This document shows, piece by piece, positions 1 through 8,777 of a stretch of 64,000 nt of DNA; positions within the stretch are counted from its first letter, which is position 1, and each line of letters starts with the position of its first letter. Source of the stretch: Catellatospora sp. TT07R-123 (GTDB taxonomy: Bacteria > Actinomycetota > Actinomycetes > Mycobacteriales > Micromonosporaceae). A program made the position numbers and the translations under genes. Below the pieces are notes generated by a model, which was given only the letters and a program-made list of their open reading frames with translations, did not search any database and was not told the origin of the DNA. The stretch spans positions 186,001 to 250,000 of the forward strand of contig NZ_BNEM01000001.1 in NCBI RefSeq assembly GCF_018327705.1. Direction: 5' to 3'.

Positions 1-2
1 AG

Positions 3-1943
3 CTAGGCGGGCGGCGGCAGCAGGGCGGCACCCCGTCGACCGCGGAGTTGCAGTGGCGGATCCGGTCTCGGTTCGCCGAGCTGTCGCGGCAGGGCCCGCT
101 GGTCGTGGTCGTCGACGACTTCCACCGCTGCCCCGACGCGCTGCGGCCGCTGTTCGCACCGGCGCCCGACCCGGCCGGCCCGATCGTGTTCGTGCTGGCC
201 GACCGGGAGCCGCCGACCGGCCCGGTCCCGGTGATCACGGTGCCGCCGCTGTCGGCGGCGCACTCGCGGGAGCTGCTGGCCGGCCTCGACCCCGAGCTCG
301 CGCTGCACGCCAGCGGGCTGCCGGACCCGCTGATCGAGCGCAGCCGGGGCAACCCGCTGCTGCTGGAGCAGCTGTCGGCCCTGGCCGCCGAGGGTATCGA
401 CGACGTCGCACCGTCGGCGGAGGCCGCGCTCGGGTCCCGGATCGAGCGGCTCGCCGAGCCGACCCGGCAGGTGCTGGCCTGCCTCGGGGCGTGGGGCACC
501 GAGCTGCGCCCCGGCGACCTCGACGCCGTCTGCGAGACCGACGAGGCGGGACTGCTGGCGGCCCTGGGCGAGCTGGAGGGCCTCGGGCTGGCCGCGAACC
601 GCACCGCCGCCGAGGTCGCCTACGCCCATCTCGGGCTCGGGGAGCGGGCCCGGCTGCACGGGGCCGTGGCGCGGCGGCTGCGCGAGTACGCCCGTACCGA
701 ACCGGCGCTGCTCGACCTCGCGGCGTCGCACGCGACCCGGGCCCACCGGCACCGCCGCGACCTGGATCCCGGCTCGTCGGCGGCCGCCGACGCGGCTCGG
801 CTGGCGGCCGAGTGCCTGGTGGCCGCGGCCCGCCAGGCCGTGGGCCGTTCGGAGGTGCGCCCCGCGGCCGCGCTCGCGGCGCAGGCACGGGAACTCGGCG
901 TGCCCGACGACGACCTGGTGCTGGAGATCGCGGCGCTGGAGAGCTACGCCCTGGGTGCCGGGGGGCAGGTCCGCGAGGCCCTCGACCGGGTCGCGCAGGT
1001 GCGCGGGCTGCCCGGCAACCCGTCGGCGCGGCTGCACCTGGCCATCAACCAGATCACCTTCGGCAGCGGCGACCTCGACCAGGCACGGTCGCTGGCCCGC
1101 CAGACCGACGACGCGGGTGCGGCGGCGCGGCTGGACACGGTGGAGGGTCTGCTCGCGGCCCGGGGCGGGGACTACCCCCGGGCCGAGGAGCTGCTGCGCG
1201 CGGCCCACCGGGGCATGCGGGCGTTCGGCACCGGGCTGGGGGTCGCCGAGGTGTACGGCAACCTCTCGCTGTTCCTGATGTCCGCCGACACCCCGCCCGA
1301 CCGCGCCGCCGCCGCGTGCCTGGCGCTGCGGGAGGAGGTCGCCGACGCGCCGATCATGCACGCCGTCGTCAGCTGCGCCACGGCGGTGCTGCTCCAGCGC
1401 AGCGGCGACCCGGACGCGGCGGTGACCATGCTGGACCGGGCGCAGACGGTCTTCGCCGAGATGGGTCACGTCCTGGGCCAGGCCGGGGCGTACGAGTTCA
1501 GCAGCGTGGCGGCCGAGCTGCGCGGTGACCTGGCGGCCGCGACCGCGGCGGTGCTGCGGGCGCGGGAGGTCTACGCCGGGGCGGGGGCGACCACGGCGGC
1601 GGCGCGCTGCGGGGCCCGCGCCTACGTCCTGGACCCGGACCGGGCCGTCCCGGACCTGTCCGCGCTGCCCACCGGCGGCAGCTGGGACACGCGGGTGCTC
1701 CTGCACCAGGTCGCCGCCCTGAGTGCGGTGCTGCCGGAGCCCGGCGTCGCCGCCGACCGGGCCGGGGCGCTGTCGCGGCTGGACCGGGCGCTCGCGGTGA
1801 TCGCCGCGATCCGGGGCCGGGGCGCGACGCTGGTGCCGCTGTCCGGCTGCCTGCGCATCGCCGCCCGGCTCGGCGACCCGGTCCGGGTCGCGGCCGTCGA
1901 GGAGGCGCTCGGCCGGGCGTCGGCGGTGCCGCGCGGACGGTGA
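3..1943 (+). CDS. AAA/STAND ATPase regulator, 5' truncated by the window edge
   Basis: The reading frame is open from base 3, so the true start lies outside the window. The TTG at 48 falls inside the ATPase domain and is not a credible start. The first visible residues lead straight into a Walker-B-like strand (LVVVVDDFHRCP), so the Walker A loop must be upstream. The rest is helical, TPR-like sequence, as in MalT/LAL-type or AfsR-type regulators. It ends at TGA without a LuxR-type HTH, so any DNA-binding domain would have to be N-terminal (SARP-like) or absent. It converges on the SARP gene, with only one base between the stops. A cluster regulator is likely by context; the ATPase assignment rests on the Walker B region and the overall pattern. 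Confidence 0.75.
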   Translation, partial: LGGRRQQGGTPSTAELQWRIRSRFAELSRQGPLVVVVDDFHRCPDALRPLFAPAPDPAGPIVFVLADREPPTGPVPVITVPPLSAAHSRELLAGLDPELALHASGLPDPLIERSRGNPLLLEQLSALAAEGIDDVAPSAEAALGSRIERLAEPTRQVLACLGAWGTELRPGDLDAVCETDEAGLLAALGELEGLGLAANRTAAEVAYAHLGLGERARLHGAVARRLREYARTEPALLDLAASHATRAHRHRRDLDPGSSAAADAARLAAECLVAAARQAVGRSEVRPAAALAAQARELGVPDDDLVLEIAALESYALGAGGQVREALDRVAQVRGLPGNPSARLHLAINQITFGSGDLDQARSLARQTDDAGAAARLDTVEGLLAARGGDYPRAEELLRAAHRGMRAFGTGLGVAEVYGNLSLFLMSADTPPDRAAAACLALREEVADAPIMHAVVSCATAVLLQRSGDPDAAVTMLDRAQTVFAEMGHVLGQAGAYEFSSVAAELRGDLAAATAAVLRAREVYAGAGATTAAARCGARAYVLDPDRAVPDLSALPTGGSWDTRVLLHQVAALSAVLPEPGVAADRAGALSRLDRALAVIAAIRGRGATLVPLSGCLRIAARLGDPVRVAAVEEALGRASAVPRGR

Positions 1944-1944
1944 G

Positions 1945-3741
1945 CTACGCGCTGCCGGCGAGCTCCACGGCGTACCGGTGGAGCAGGTCGGTCAGCGCGT
2001 ACACCACCTCGTGGGCGCAGACCTCGGAGTCGGGCGCGTCGACGACCCCCGCCTCGATGAGCTGTTCGAGCGCGAGCCCGGCGGCGCGGCTGCCGCCGCC
2101 CAGCACCTGGGCCGCCTCGCCGAGGGTGAACCAGGGGCGGCCCAGCCGTCCCAGCTCGACGAACCGCTGCCGCTGCGCGGCGGACAGGTCGAGCAGCGCG
2201 GCCTCCAGCCGGGGCCGCACCGTGAGCGAGCCGGCCTGGAGTTCGTCCAGCGTCCGGTCGGCCTCGGCCAGCCGGTCGGCGAACTCGCGCAGCGGCAGGT
2301 GCCGCAGCCCGGCGAGCTTGCTCCCGGCCGCGGCGATCGCGAGCGGGAGCTGCCCGGTGGCCCGCAGGATCCGCACCACCGCGTCGCGGTCGGCGTCGAG
2401 CCGGTCGGGTCCGAGGTACCGGGCGAGCATGTCGTGCGCCGCGGGCGGGCTCAGCGGCCCGAGGACGAGGCGGTGGGCCGGTGCCAGGCCCGACAGCCTG
2501 GCCCGGGAGGTGATCAGCAGCACCGATTCGCCGGACTGCGGGACGAGCGGGCGGGCGGTCTCCTCCGCCGCGACGTCGTCGGCCACGATCAGGACCCGCC
2601 GCCGGGCCAGCCAGGTCTGCCAGGTGCGCTGGACCCGGGCCGCCGGTTCGTCGGCGGCGACGAAGACCCCGGCGTCGCGGAGCAGGTCGCGCAGCAGGTC
2701 GGCGGGCGGCCGCGGCTCGCCGTGGGCGCCGCGGGTGTCGACGTACAGCTGGCCGTCGCCGAACGCGTCGCGGACGCGGTGCGCGGCGTGCACCGCCAGC
2801 GCGGTCTTGCCGGTCCCGACCGAGCCGGTGATGACCGCCAGCCGCTCGGTCCGGTGCCGCAGGAGCTGCTCGACCGTCCCGAGCTCGTCGTCGCGGCCGC
2901 TGAACCCGGTGACGTCGCGCGGCAGCGAGCAGACGGCGCCGGGCTCCGCACGGCCACCGGCCGGGGCGTCGGTCTCCAGCAGCAGGCGCTCCTGTAGGCG
3001 GGTCATGACCGCGCTGGGCGGCAGGCCGAACTCGCGGGCGATCGCCTGGCGGTAGTCGTCGAAGACCGCCAGGGCCTCCGACCGGCGGCCGGCCCGATGC
3101 AGGGCGGTCATCTGGATGATCCGCAGCCGTTCCCGGTACGGGTCGTGCTGGATGATCGGTTCGATCTGGTCGACGACGGCGCCGGGGTGGGCCTGCAGGG
3201 CCGTCTCGGCCCAGGTCTCGAACACGGTGACGTAGCGCCGGGACAGCCGCTGCGCCTCGGTGTCGATCACCGGAACCGTGTGCAGGCCCTCGAACGCCGG
3301 GCCGCGCCACAGGTCGAGGGCGCGGCGCAGGCCCGCGTGCCCGGCCCGCGCCCGGTCGGTGCCGCCGAGGTCGGCGGCGGCGCGGGTCGCCTCCTCGAAG
3401 CCCAGCGAGTCGAGTTCGGCCGGTTCGACGAAGATGACGTAGCCCTGGTGCCGGTGGGAGATCCGGTCGGTCGCACCGGCGTGGCCGAGCTGGCGCCGGA
3501 TCGTGCTCACGTAGACGTGCAGGTTCTTGCGGGCGGTCCGGGGCGGGCGCTCGCCCCAGACGGCTTCGGCCAGCACCTCGGTGGGCACGTGCCGGTTGGG
3601 GCTGCACAGCAGGGTGGCCAGCACGATCTGCTGCTTGCGCGGGCCCAGCGGCAGGTCGCGGCCGCCGTGGCGGACCTGCATGGGGCCGAGCACCGAGAAT
3701 TGCAGCGCGGGGACGGGGAGTGCGGGTGCGGAGGGGGTCAC
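1945..3741 (-). CDS. AfsR/SARP-family regulator with NB-ARC-type ATPase domain
   Basis: Domains in order: an OmpR-type winged helix beginning near LQFSVLGPMQV, a bacterial transcriptional activation domain (BTAD) over roughly residues 100-250, then a P-loop NTPase with Walker A (GSVGTGKT) and downstream helical sequence. There is no long TPR tail, so it is shorter than AfsR. SARPs bind direct repeats and recruit RNA polymerase to antibiotic-cluster promoters. I prefer the GTG at 3741, which has AGGTG just upstream, over the longer GTG at 3819. The longer form adds residues unlike any SARP and would run into the 11-bp direct repeats at 3811-3854. It is divergent from the second SARP, so both can be controlled from one intergenic region. 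Confidence 0.88.
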   Translation of the reverse strand: MTPSAPALPVPALQFSVLGPMQVRHGGRDLPLGPRKQQIVLATLLCSPNRHVPTEVLAEAVWGERPPRTARKNLHVYVSTIRRQLGHAGATDRISHRHQGYVIFVEPAELDSLGFEEATRAAADLGGTDRARAGHAGLRRALDLWRGPAFEGLHTVPVIDTEAQRLSRRYVTVFETWAETALQAHPGAVVDQIEPIIQHDPYRERLRIIQMTALHRAGRRSEALAVFDDYRQAIAREFGLPPSAVMTRLQERLLLETDAPAGGRAEPGAVCSLPRDVTGFSGRDDELGTVEQLLRHRTERLAVITGSVGTGKTALAVHAAHRVRDAFGDGQLYVDTRGAHGEPRPPADLLRDLLRDAGVFVAADEPAARVQRTWQTWLARRRVLIVADDVAAEETARPLVPQSGESVLLITSRARLSGLAPAHRLVLGPLSPPAAHDMLARYLGPDRLDADRDAVVRILRATGQLPLAIAAAGSKLAGLRHLPLREFADRLAEADRTLDELQAGSLTVRPRLEAALLDLSAAQRQRFVELGRLGRPWFTLGEAAQVLGGGSRAAGLALEQLIEAGVVDAPDSEVCAHEVVYALTDLLHRYAVELAGSA

Positions 3742-3810
3742 ATTGCACCTGCCGTAGGGAGACTGGCTGCCGTCGGGCCGGTCGGCCTCGGCCACCCGAA
3801 GGTAGGTGCG

Positions 3811-3854
3811 GCCGCTCACCGGCCGCTCACCGCACGCTCACCGGCCGCTGACAC
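3811..3854. promoter_or_regulatory. Four 11-bp direct repeats, candidate SARP operator
   Basis: Four consecutive 11-bp units lie at 3811, 3822, 3833 and 3844. The first two are identical (GCCGCTCACCG), the third differs at two bases, and the fourth keeps GCCGCT. SARP proteins characteristically bind heptamer direct repeats on one DNA face at about 11-bp or 22-bp spacing. The array sits between two divergent SARP genes. The repeats are visible directly; the binding role is inferred. Confidence 0.65.
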
Positions 3855-3980
3855 CCTCGTACGCGCACGCGCGCGGGAATGTGGGGGCGCGGCCCCCATG
3901 CGCGACAGGCATCGGCGGTGGCAGATTTGCCGCAGCACCGCGACGACACCGCCGTCACGCCGGGCCGAAGGGAGGTCGTC

Positions 3981-4754
3981 ATGGAGTTCGGACTGCTCGG
4001 GCCGCTGCTGGTGCACGACGGCACCGTGGAGGTCATGGTCCCGGCGGCGCAGCAGCGGACGCTGCTGGCGGCGCTGCTGCTGCGGCTGCGCCAGGTCGTC
4101 CCGGCGCAGGAGCTGAGCGCCTCGATCCACGGCGCGGAGGCGCCGGAGCGCGACCGGGCATCGCTGCACTCGGCCGTCAACCGGCTGCGGCACCGGCTCG
4201 GTCCGGCGATCCGCGCCCGGATCCAGACCAGGCCGACCGGCTACCTCATCGACATCGCCGACGACGAGCTGGACCTGCGCCGGTTCGCGATGCTGTACGA
4301 CCAGGGCCGTGCCGCCGCCGACCTCGGCGACTGGGCGGCCGCGGCCGACGCCTTCCAGCAGGCGCTGGGCCTGTGGCGCGGCGACCCGCTGGCCGACATC
4401 GACTCCCCCCGGCTGCTGCGCCGGCACCGCGACCACCCCGCCGAGGTGCGGGTGCAGCTGCTGGAATGGCGCGTCGAGGCCGACCTGCGGCTGGGCCGCC
4501 ACGAGCAGCTGACCGCCGAGCTGCCGCTGCTGACCGCCGAGCACGCGCTGCGCGAGCGGTTCCACGGCCAGTTGATGCTGGCCCTGTACCGGTGCGGTCG
4601 GCGGGCCGAGGCCCTGGCGGCGTTCCGGTCGGTGCGCGACATGCTCACCGACGAGCTCGGGGTGGACCCCGGGCACGCGCTCCAGCGGCTGCACCGGCAG
4701 ATCCTCGCGGGCGATCCCGCGCTGGACTGGCAGCTGGCCGGTTCGGTCCGATGA
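3981..4754 (+). CDS. Small SARP-family transcriptional activator (wHTH plus BTAD)
   Basis: The 257-residue protein has an N-terminal winged helix starting MEFGLLGPLLVHDG and a BTAD from about residue 95 to the end (pattern ALGLWRGDPLADIDSP...LMLALYRCGRRAEAL). It has no ATPase domain, so it is the short, DnrI/ActII-ORF4-like architecture typical of pathway-specific activators. ATG 3981 is chosen because GGGAGG lies about 6 bases upstream and the fold begins at once. Its TGA overlaps the LanM start as ATGA, so it is translationally coupled to the lanthipeptide synthetase and probably activates this cluster. Upstream are 11-bp direct repeats that suit a SARP. Confidence 0.9.
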   Translation: MEFGLLGPLLVHDGTVEVMVPAAQQRTLLAALLLRLRQVVPAQELSASIHGAEAPERDRASLHSAVNRLRHRLGPAIRARIQTRPTGYLIDIADDELDLRRFAMLYDQGRAAADLGDWAAAADAFQQALGLWRGDPLADIDSPRLLRRHRDHPAEVRVQLLEWRVEADLRLGRHEQLTAELPLLTAEHALRERFHGQLMLALYRCGRRAEALAAFRSVRDMLTDELGVDPGHALQRLHRQILAGDPALDWQLAGSVR

Positions 4755-7633
4755 GCACAGTCCTGCCCGAGCTGCCCGAGCCGCTCGCGTCCGACCCGAC
4801 GGCGCCGTGGTGGACCCGGGGTGCGTCGCCCGACGACGGGGCCGGGTCCGGCGTGCCGGACTGGGCCGGGTTCGTCGAGGAGGCGCTGGCGCACCATCGC
4901 GGCGCGGCGGCCGGGGACGGCCTGGCCGCGGTGCTGGCGCCGCTGGTGTCGCGGGCCGGGGCCCGGCTGGTGCGGCACGGTCCGTGGCCGGACGTGGACG
5001 TCGCGGCGGTGCGCGACGGGTTCGAGCGGGTGCTCGCGGCGCGGCTGACCAGGCTGGCGGCCCGTACGCTGGTGCTGGAGCTGCATGTGATGCGGGTGAC
5101 CGGCCGGTTGTCCGGATCGGACCCGGCGGCCCGGTTCGCCGACTTCACCGCCCGGGTCGGCACCCGCGACGGCCTCACGGCGCTATTCGACGAGTACGCC
5201 GTGCTGGCCCGCGTCCTGGGCGGCTGCTGCCTGCGGGCCGTCGAGGCGACGGCGGAGCTGCTGGACCGGCTGACCGCCGACCGGGCCGAGATCGTCGACC
5301 GGCTGCTCGGCGCCGACCCGGGCGTGCTGACCTCGGTGCAGACCGGGGTCGGGGACGGCCACCGGGGCGGGCGGTCCGTGGCGGTGCTGCGGTTCGCCGC
5401 CGGGGCGCGGCTGGTCTACAAGCCCCGGTCCCTGGCCGTGGACGGCCTGTTCGCCTCGGTGCTGGCGTGGTTCGGCGCCGGGATCGGCGACGAGCTTGTG
5501 GTCCCGCCGATCGTGGCGCGGCCGGGATACGGCTGGGTCGCCTTCGTCGAGGCGGCGCCGTGCGCCGACGTCGAGGGGCTGCGCCGGTTCTACTTCCGCC
5601 AGGGTGCGCTGCTGGCCCTGGTACGCGTCCTGGACGGCTCCGACCTGCACTACGAGAACGTGATCGCCCGTGCCGACCAGCCGGTGCTGATCGACGTGGA
5701 GACGCTGTTCCACCCGGCGCTGACCACGGCCGGGCACGACCCGGCGGCGCGGGCGCTGGTGGCGTCGGTGCACCGGTCCGCGCTGCTGCCCCGGGTCGTG
5801 ATCGGCGCCGACGCGACGCTGGACATCTCCGGGCTCGGCGGCGACCGGGGCGGCACCACCCCGTTCGAGGCGGTGCAGTGGGACGACCAGGGCACCGACG
5901 GCATGCGGCTGGTACGCCGCCCGTGGACCTTCGCCGGGGCCGCCAACCGGCCGACCCTCGACGGCGCCGACGCCGACCCGGGCGAGTTCACGCCGCAGCT
6001 GCTGGCCGGGTTCGCCGCCGGGCACGCCCAGATCGCGCGCGGCCGGGACGAGCTCATCGGCCTGCTGGCCGGGGCGGCCGGGCACGAGGTGCGGGTCGTG
6101 CTGCGGGCCACCAGGCTCTATGCCGAACTGCTCGACGAGTCGACGCACCCGAACCTGCTGCGCGAGGCGGGACACCGCGACACCGCGCTGGAGACGCTGC
6201 GGGGGTACAGCCCCGGCGACGAGCTGCTCGCCCGGGTCGCCGACGACGAGCTCAGCCAGCTGCGCGACGGCGACGTCCCCTACTTCAGCACCCGGCCGGA
6301 CTCGGTGGACCTGGTCAGCGCCACCGGGCGCCGGTTCGCCGGGGCGCTGCCGGAGCCGGGGCTGGCCTCGGTCGTCCGCAACATCGCCGCAACGAACGAG
6401 GTCGACCTCGCCGACCAGAAGTGGATCATCCAGGCGGCGATGGCCACCCGGGTCACCGCGAACCCGCACGCGGTCGGCACGCCCGTCCCGGCCCCGGCCG
6501 CGGCGATGGCGCCCGACATCGAGCTGGTCCTCGCCGCGGCGCGCGGGATCGGCGACCAGATCGTCGCGCGCGCCTACCGCGACGCCGGCAGCGCGCACTG
6601 GCTGGGCCTGGAGCTGCTCGACGACCGGCACTGGCAGCTGGCGCCGCTGGGGGCCAGCCTGGGCACCGGCTACTGCGGCACGGCCCTGTTCCTGGCGCAG
6701 CTCGCCCAGGTCAGCGGCATCGACCGGTACGCCGACGTGGCCCGGCAGGCGCTGCGCCCCGTGCCCGAGCTGCTGAGTTCGCTGGGCGCCCGCCCCGACC
6801 AGCTCGGCATCGTCGGGACCGGGGCGTTCGCGGGCCTGGGCGGCATCGCGTACGCGCTGACCCGGCTGGCCGTGCTGCTGGCCGACCCCGCCGTCGCCCG
6901 CTGGGCCCGCGACGCCGTCGAGCTGGCGGCCACCGCCGCCGACGACGACACCGACTTCGACCCCGGCGTGGTCACGGGGTCGGCGGGCGGCCTGGCCGCG
7001 CTGACCGCGGTATGGCAGGCCACCGGGCACGACCCCGCCTGGCACGCCGCGACCCGGCTCGCCCGGCGCCTGGTCCAGGAGCCGCTGCCCGCCGGTGCCG
7101 GGTTCGCCGACGGCGCGGCCGGGATCGGCTGGGCCCTGGCCCGCTACGCCGCCGCCGGAGGCGGCCCGTCGTACGAAGCGGCGGGCCTGGCCGCGCTGCG
7201 CCGAGCCGCTGCGGCGGCCGGCGACCTGTCCTGGTGCCGGGGCGTCACCGGCATCGCGCTTGCCATCGCGGACAGCCCCGCCGCGATGGCAGAACCCGGC
7301 CTCGCCGCCGCGGTGACCCGCGCGGTCGCCCACGCGGTGGGGCAGCCGGTCCTGCCCAGTCATTGCCTCTGCCATGGGGAGCTGGGAGTCCAGGAGCTGC
7401 TCGGCGCGGTCCGGCCGGTGCCGATCGAACGGGCCAGCGCACTGCTGGCCGCGATCGACCGGTTCGGACCGCGCTGCGGGACCCCTGACGCGGTCGCGTC
7501 TCCCGGCCTGCTCACAGGTCTCGCGGGCATCGGCCACGGGTTGCTGCGGCTCGGCTTCCCCACCACCATCCCGTCTGGGCTGCTGCTGCACGCCCAGCGC
7601 TCCACAGAACCGAAAGGTGCAGGCCATGACTAA
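4751..7633 (+). CDS. lanM: Class II lanthipeptide synthetase LanM
   Basis: The 960-residue bifunctional enzyme should dehydrate Ser/Thr by phosphorylation and elimination, then cyclise Cys onto the dehydro residues. The N-terminal half is the DUF4135 dehydratase with kinase-like motifs (LVYKPRS near residue 220, DLHYENVI near 298). The C-terminal half is a LanC-like cyclase with glycine-rich alpha-toroid repeats. The zinc ligands are complete: Cys829 in SWCRG and Cys874-His875 in CLCHGELG. Length is within the usual LanM range of about 900-1100. ATG 4751 overlaps the SARP stop, and its own TAA overlaps the ATG of the precursor-like peptide. An intact cyclase beside a cysteine-free peptide is unexpected. 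Confidence 0.96.
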   Translation: MSTVLPELPEPLASDPTAPWWTRGASPDDGAGSGVPDWAGFVEEALAHHRGAAAGDGLAAVLAPLVSRAGARLVRHGPWPDVDVAAVRDGFERVLAARLTRLAARTLVLELHVMRVTGRLSGSDPAARFADFTARVGTRDGLTALFDEYAVLARVLGGCCLRAVEATAELLDRLTADRAEIVDRLLGADPGVLTSVQTGVGDGHRGGRSVAVLRFAAGARLVYKPRSLAVDGLFASVLAWFGAGIGDELVVPPIVARPGYGWVAFVEAAPCADVEGLRRFYFRQGALLALVRVLDGSDLHYENVIARADQPVLIDVETLFHPALTTAGHDPAARALVASVHRSALLPRVVIGADATLDISGLGGDRGGTTPFEAVQWDDQGTDGMRLVRRPWTFAGAANRPTLDGADADPGEFTPQLLAGFAAGHAQIARGRDELIGLLAGAAGHEVRVVLRATRLYAELLDESTHPNLLREAGHRDTALETLRGYSPGDELLARVADDELSQLRDGDVPYFSTRPDSVDLVSATGRRFAGALPEPGLASVVRNIAATNEVDLADQKWIIQAAMATRVTANPHAVGTPVPAPAAAMAPDIELVLAAARGIGDQIVARAYRDAGSAHWLGLELLDDRHWQLAPLGASLGTGYCGTALFLAQLAQVSGIDRYADVARQALRPVPELLSSLGARPDQLGIVGTGAFAGLGGIAYALTRLAVLLADPAVARWARDAVELAATAADDDTDFDPGVVTGSAGGLAALTAVWQATGHDPAWHAATRLARRLVQEPLPAGAGFADGAAGIGWALARYAAAGGGPSYEAAGLAALRRAAAAAGDLSWCRGVTGIALAIADSPAAMAEPGLAAAVTRAVAHAVGQPVLPSHCLCHGELGVQELLGAVRPVPIERASALLAAIDRFGPRCGTPDAVASPGLLTGLAGIGHGLLRLGFPTTIPSGLLLHAQRSTEPKGAGHD

Positions 7634-7832
7634 CGATGAGCTCGTCGCGCGATGGAAGACCCCCGGTGCCGCCGACGCGGGGCATCCGGCAGGCGAGGTG
7701 CTCCCGCGTGCCGTCCGCCCGATCGGGGGCCGCGCGCTGCTGCTGGCCGGTCAGCCGATCAACGGCGCCCAGACCTCGGGTGACTCGTGGACGCTGTCGC
7801 CGAGCCCGTTCACCATGGACTTCTCCCTCTGA
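7626..7832 (+). CDS. Putative LanM substrate (precursor peptide) lacking cysteine
   Basis: This 68-residue ORF starts within the last codons of lanM (ATG 7626, lanM stop at 7631-7633). The N-terminal part (MTNDELVARWKTPG..., then a HPAGEV stretch) looks like a charged lanthipeptide leader. An Ile-Gly-Gly near residue 34 could be a double-Gly cleavage site. The remaining roughly 33 residues, ending SPSPFTMDFSL, contain eight Ser/Thr and no Cys, so no lanthionine can form within the peptide. Possibilities are a dehydrated linear RiPP, a product modified by the neighbouring nitroreductase, P450 or methyltransferase, or a non-substrate peptide with the real precursor elsewhere. The coding call is good; the precursor role comes from position and leader likeness. 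Confidence 0.75.
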   Translation: MTNDELVARWKTPGAADAGHPAGEVLPRAVRPIGGRALLLAGQPINGAQTSGDSWTLSPSPFTMDFSL

Positions 7833-7841
7833 CGACGCGAC

Positions 7842-7885
7842 GCAGCGCCCGCGCGCCGTCCTCCCCGGCGGCGCGCGGGCGCTGC
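7842..7885. terminator. 17-bp perfect hairpin, bidirectional terminator
   Basis: Arms 7842-7858 and 7869-7885 are exact inverted complements, separated by a 10-base loop. The hairpin occupies the whole gap between the convergent precursor peptide gene and the UbiA gene, so it can stop transcription from both sides. Confidence 0.85.
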
Positions 7886-7886
7886 C

Positions 7887-8777
7887 CTATCCGGTCAGCC
7901 CGGTCAGCGCGGCGACGACCGCGAACCCGCTGTAGGCCAGCAGCAGGTAGTACGCGGAGTAGCGGGCCTGCCACCGGTTGGCCGCGGGATCGCGGAAGCG
8001 CCGCAGCGCGGTCAGCGGCAGGGCGAGCGGCGCCAGCACCAGCAGCGTCCACCAGGTCCACGGCCGGGCGGCGGCCAGCACCAGCGCGGCCGCGGCGAGC
8101 GGGGTCAGCACGGTCAGGGTCAGGGTCGCGGGCAGGCCGATGAGGGTGACGTAGGTCCGCTCCCCCGGCCTGGGCGCCCGCACCGTCTTCTTGGCCAGCT
8201 CCAGGTGCAGCGCGGCCAGCACGCAGACGGCCACGGCGGTCCACACCGAACCGTCGGCCGGGTGGCCGGCCGAGTCGAGGTACCCGGCGTAGAGGTACAG
8301 GTGCAGCAGGATCTGCGCCGGGCAGCTGATCAGCAGGGTCAGCGGCACGTCGTCGCCGTCGGGCCAGCCCAGCCGGTGGTGCGCGGCCAGCACGAGCAGG
8401 GCGTAGGCGAGCTGCCCGGCGACCAGGGCCAGGGCGGGGCCGCGGCCGAGGTTGAGCGCGACGATGGCGGCGCAGCCGACGGCGTACAGGCCGAGCAGTT
8501 CGGCGGGGGTGACCACGCCGCGCGGCAGCGGCCGGTCCGGGCTGTGCACCCGGTCGTAGTCCAGGTCGCGGATGTCGTCGATCACCCGCATCAGCAGCAG
8601 GTTCACCATCAGGGTGACCACGGCGACCGCGGTGCCGGCGTCCGGATGCCAGCTGCCGGGGTTCGGGTCGACGACCGCGAAGAGCCCGGTCACCCCGACC
8701 GCCCAGCAGGTCGCGAACGTGACCGACAGCAGCGGCGGGTAGCTGCCGAGCACGTAGGTGCCCAGCCGCCGGATCAC
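7887..8777 (-). CDS. UbiA-family membrane prenyltransferase
   Basis: The 296-residue integral membrane protein has about eight hydrophobic helices. The first UbiA motif is clear (VIDDIRDLDYDRVHSPDRPL, residues about 58-80), supplying the Asp residues for Mg-diphosphate binding. The second Asp-rich loop is replaced by ELAKKTVRAPRPGE, as in some UbiA subfamilies that have a Lys/Arg-rich loop. It should transfer a prenyl group to an acceptor in the membrane. GTG 8777 overlaps the P450 stop as GTGA, and it is the last gene of the eight-gene operon. The acceptor and chain length cannot be read from the sequence. Confidence 0.85.
   Translation of the reverse strand: MIRRLGTYVLGSYPPLLSVTFATCWAVGVTGLFAVVDPNPGSWHPDAGTAVAVVTLMVNLLLMRVIDDIRDLDYDRVHSPDRPLPRGVVTPAELLGLYAVGCAAIVALNLGRGPALALVAGQLAYALLVLAAHHRLGWPDGDDVPLTLLISCPAQILLHLYLYAGYLDSAGHPADGSVWTAVAVCVLAALHLELAKKTVRAPRPGERTYVTLIGLPATLTLTVLTPLAAAALVLAAARPWTWWTLLVLAPLALPLTALRRFRDPAANRWQARYSAYYLLLAYSGFAVVAALTGLTG

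Noticed and set aside
48-50. TTG start for the first gene
   Set aside because: The frame is open to the window edge and the TTG lies inside the ATPase domain, so the gene is truncated rather than starting here.
7636-7935. Cys-containing frame overlapping the precursor peptide
   Set aside because: It would give a Cys-rich peptide, but it lacks a ribosome site, runs through the terminator hairpin and into the convergent gene, and has no codon bias. It is a shadow frame.
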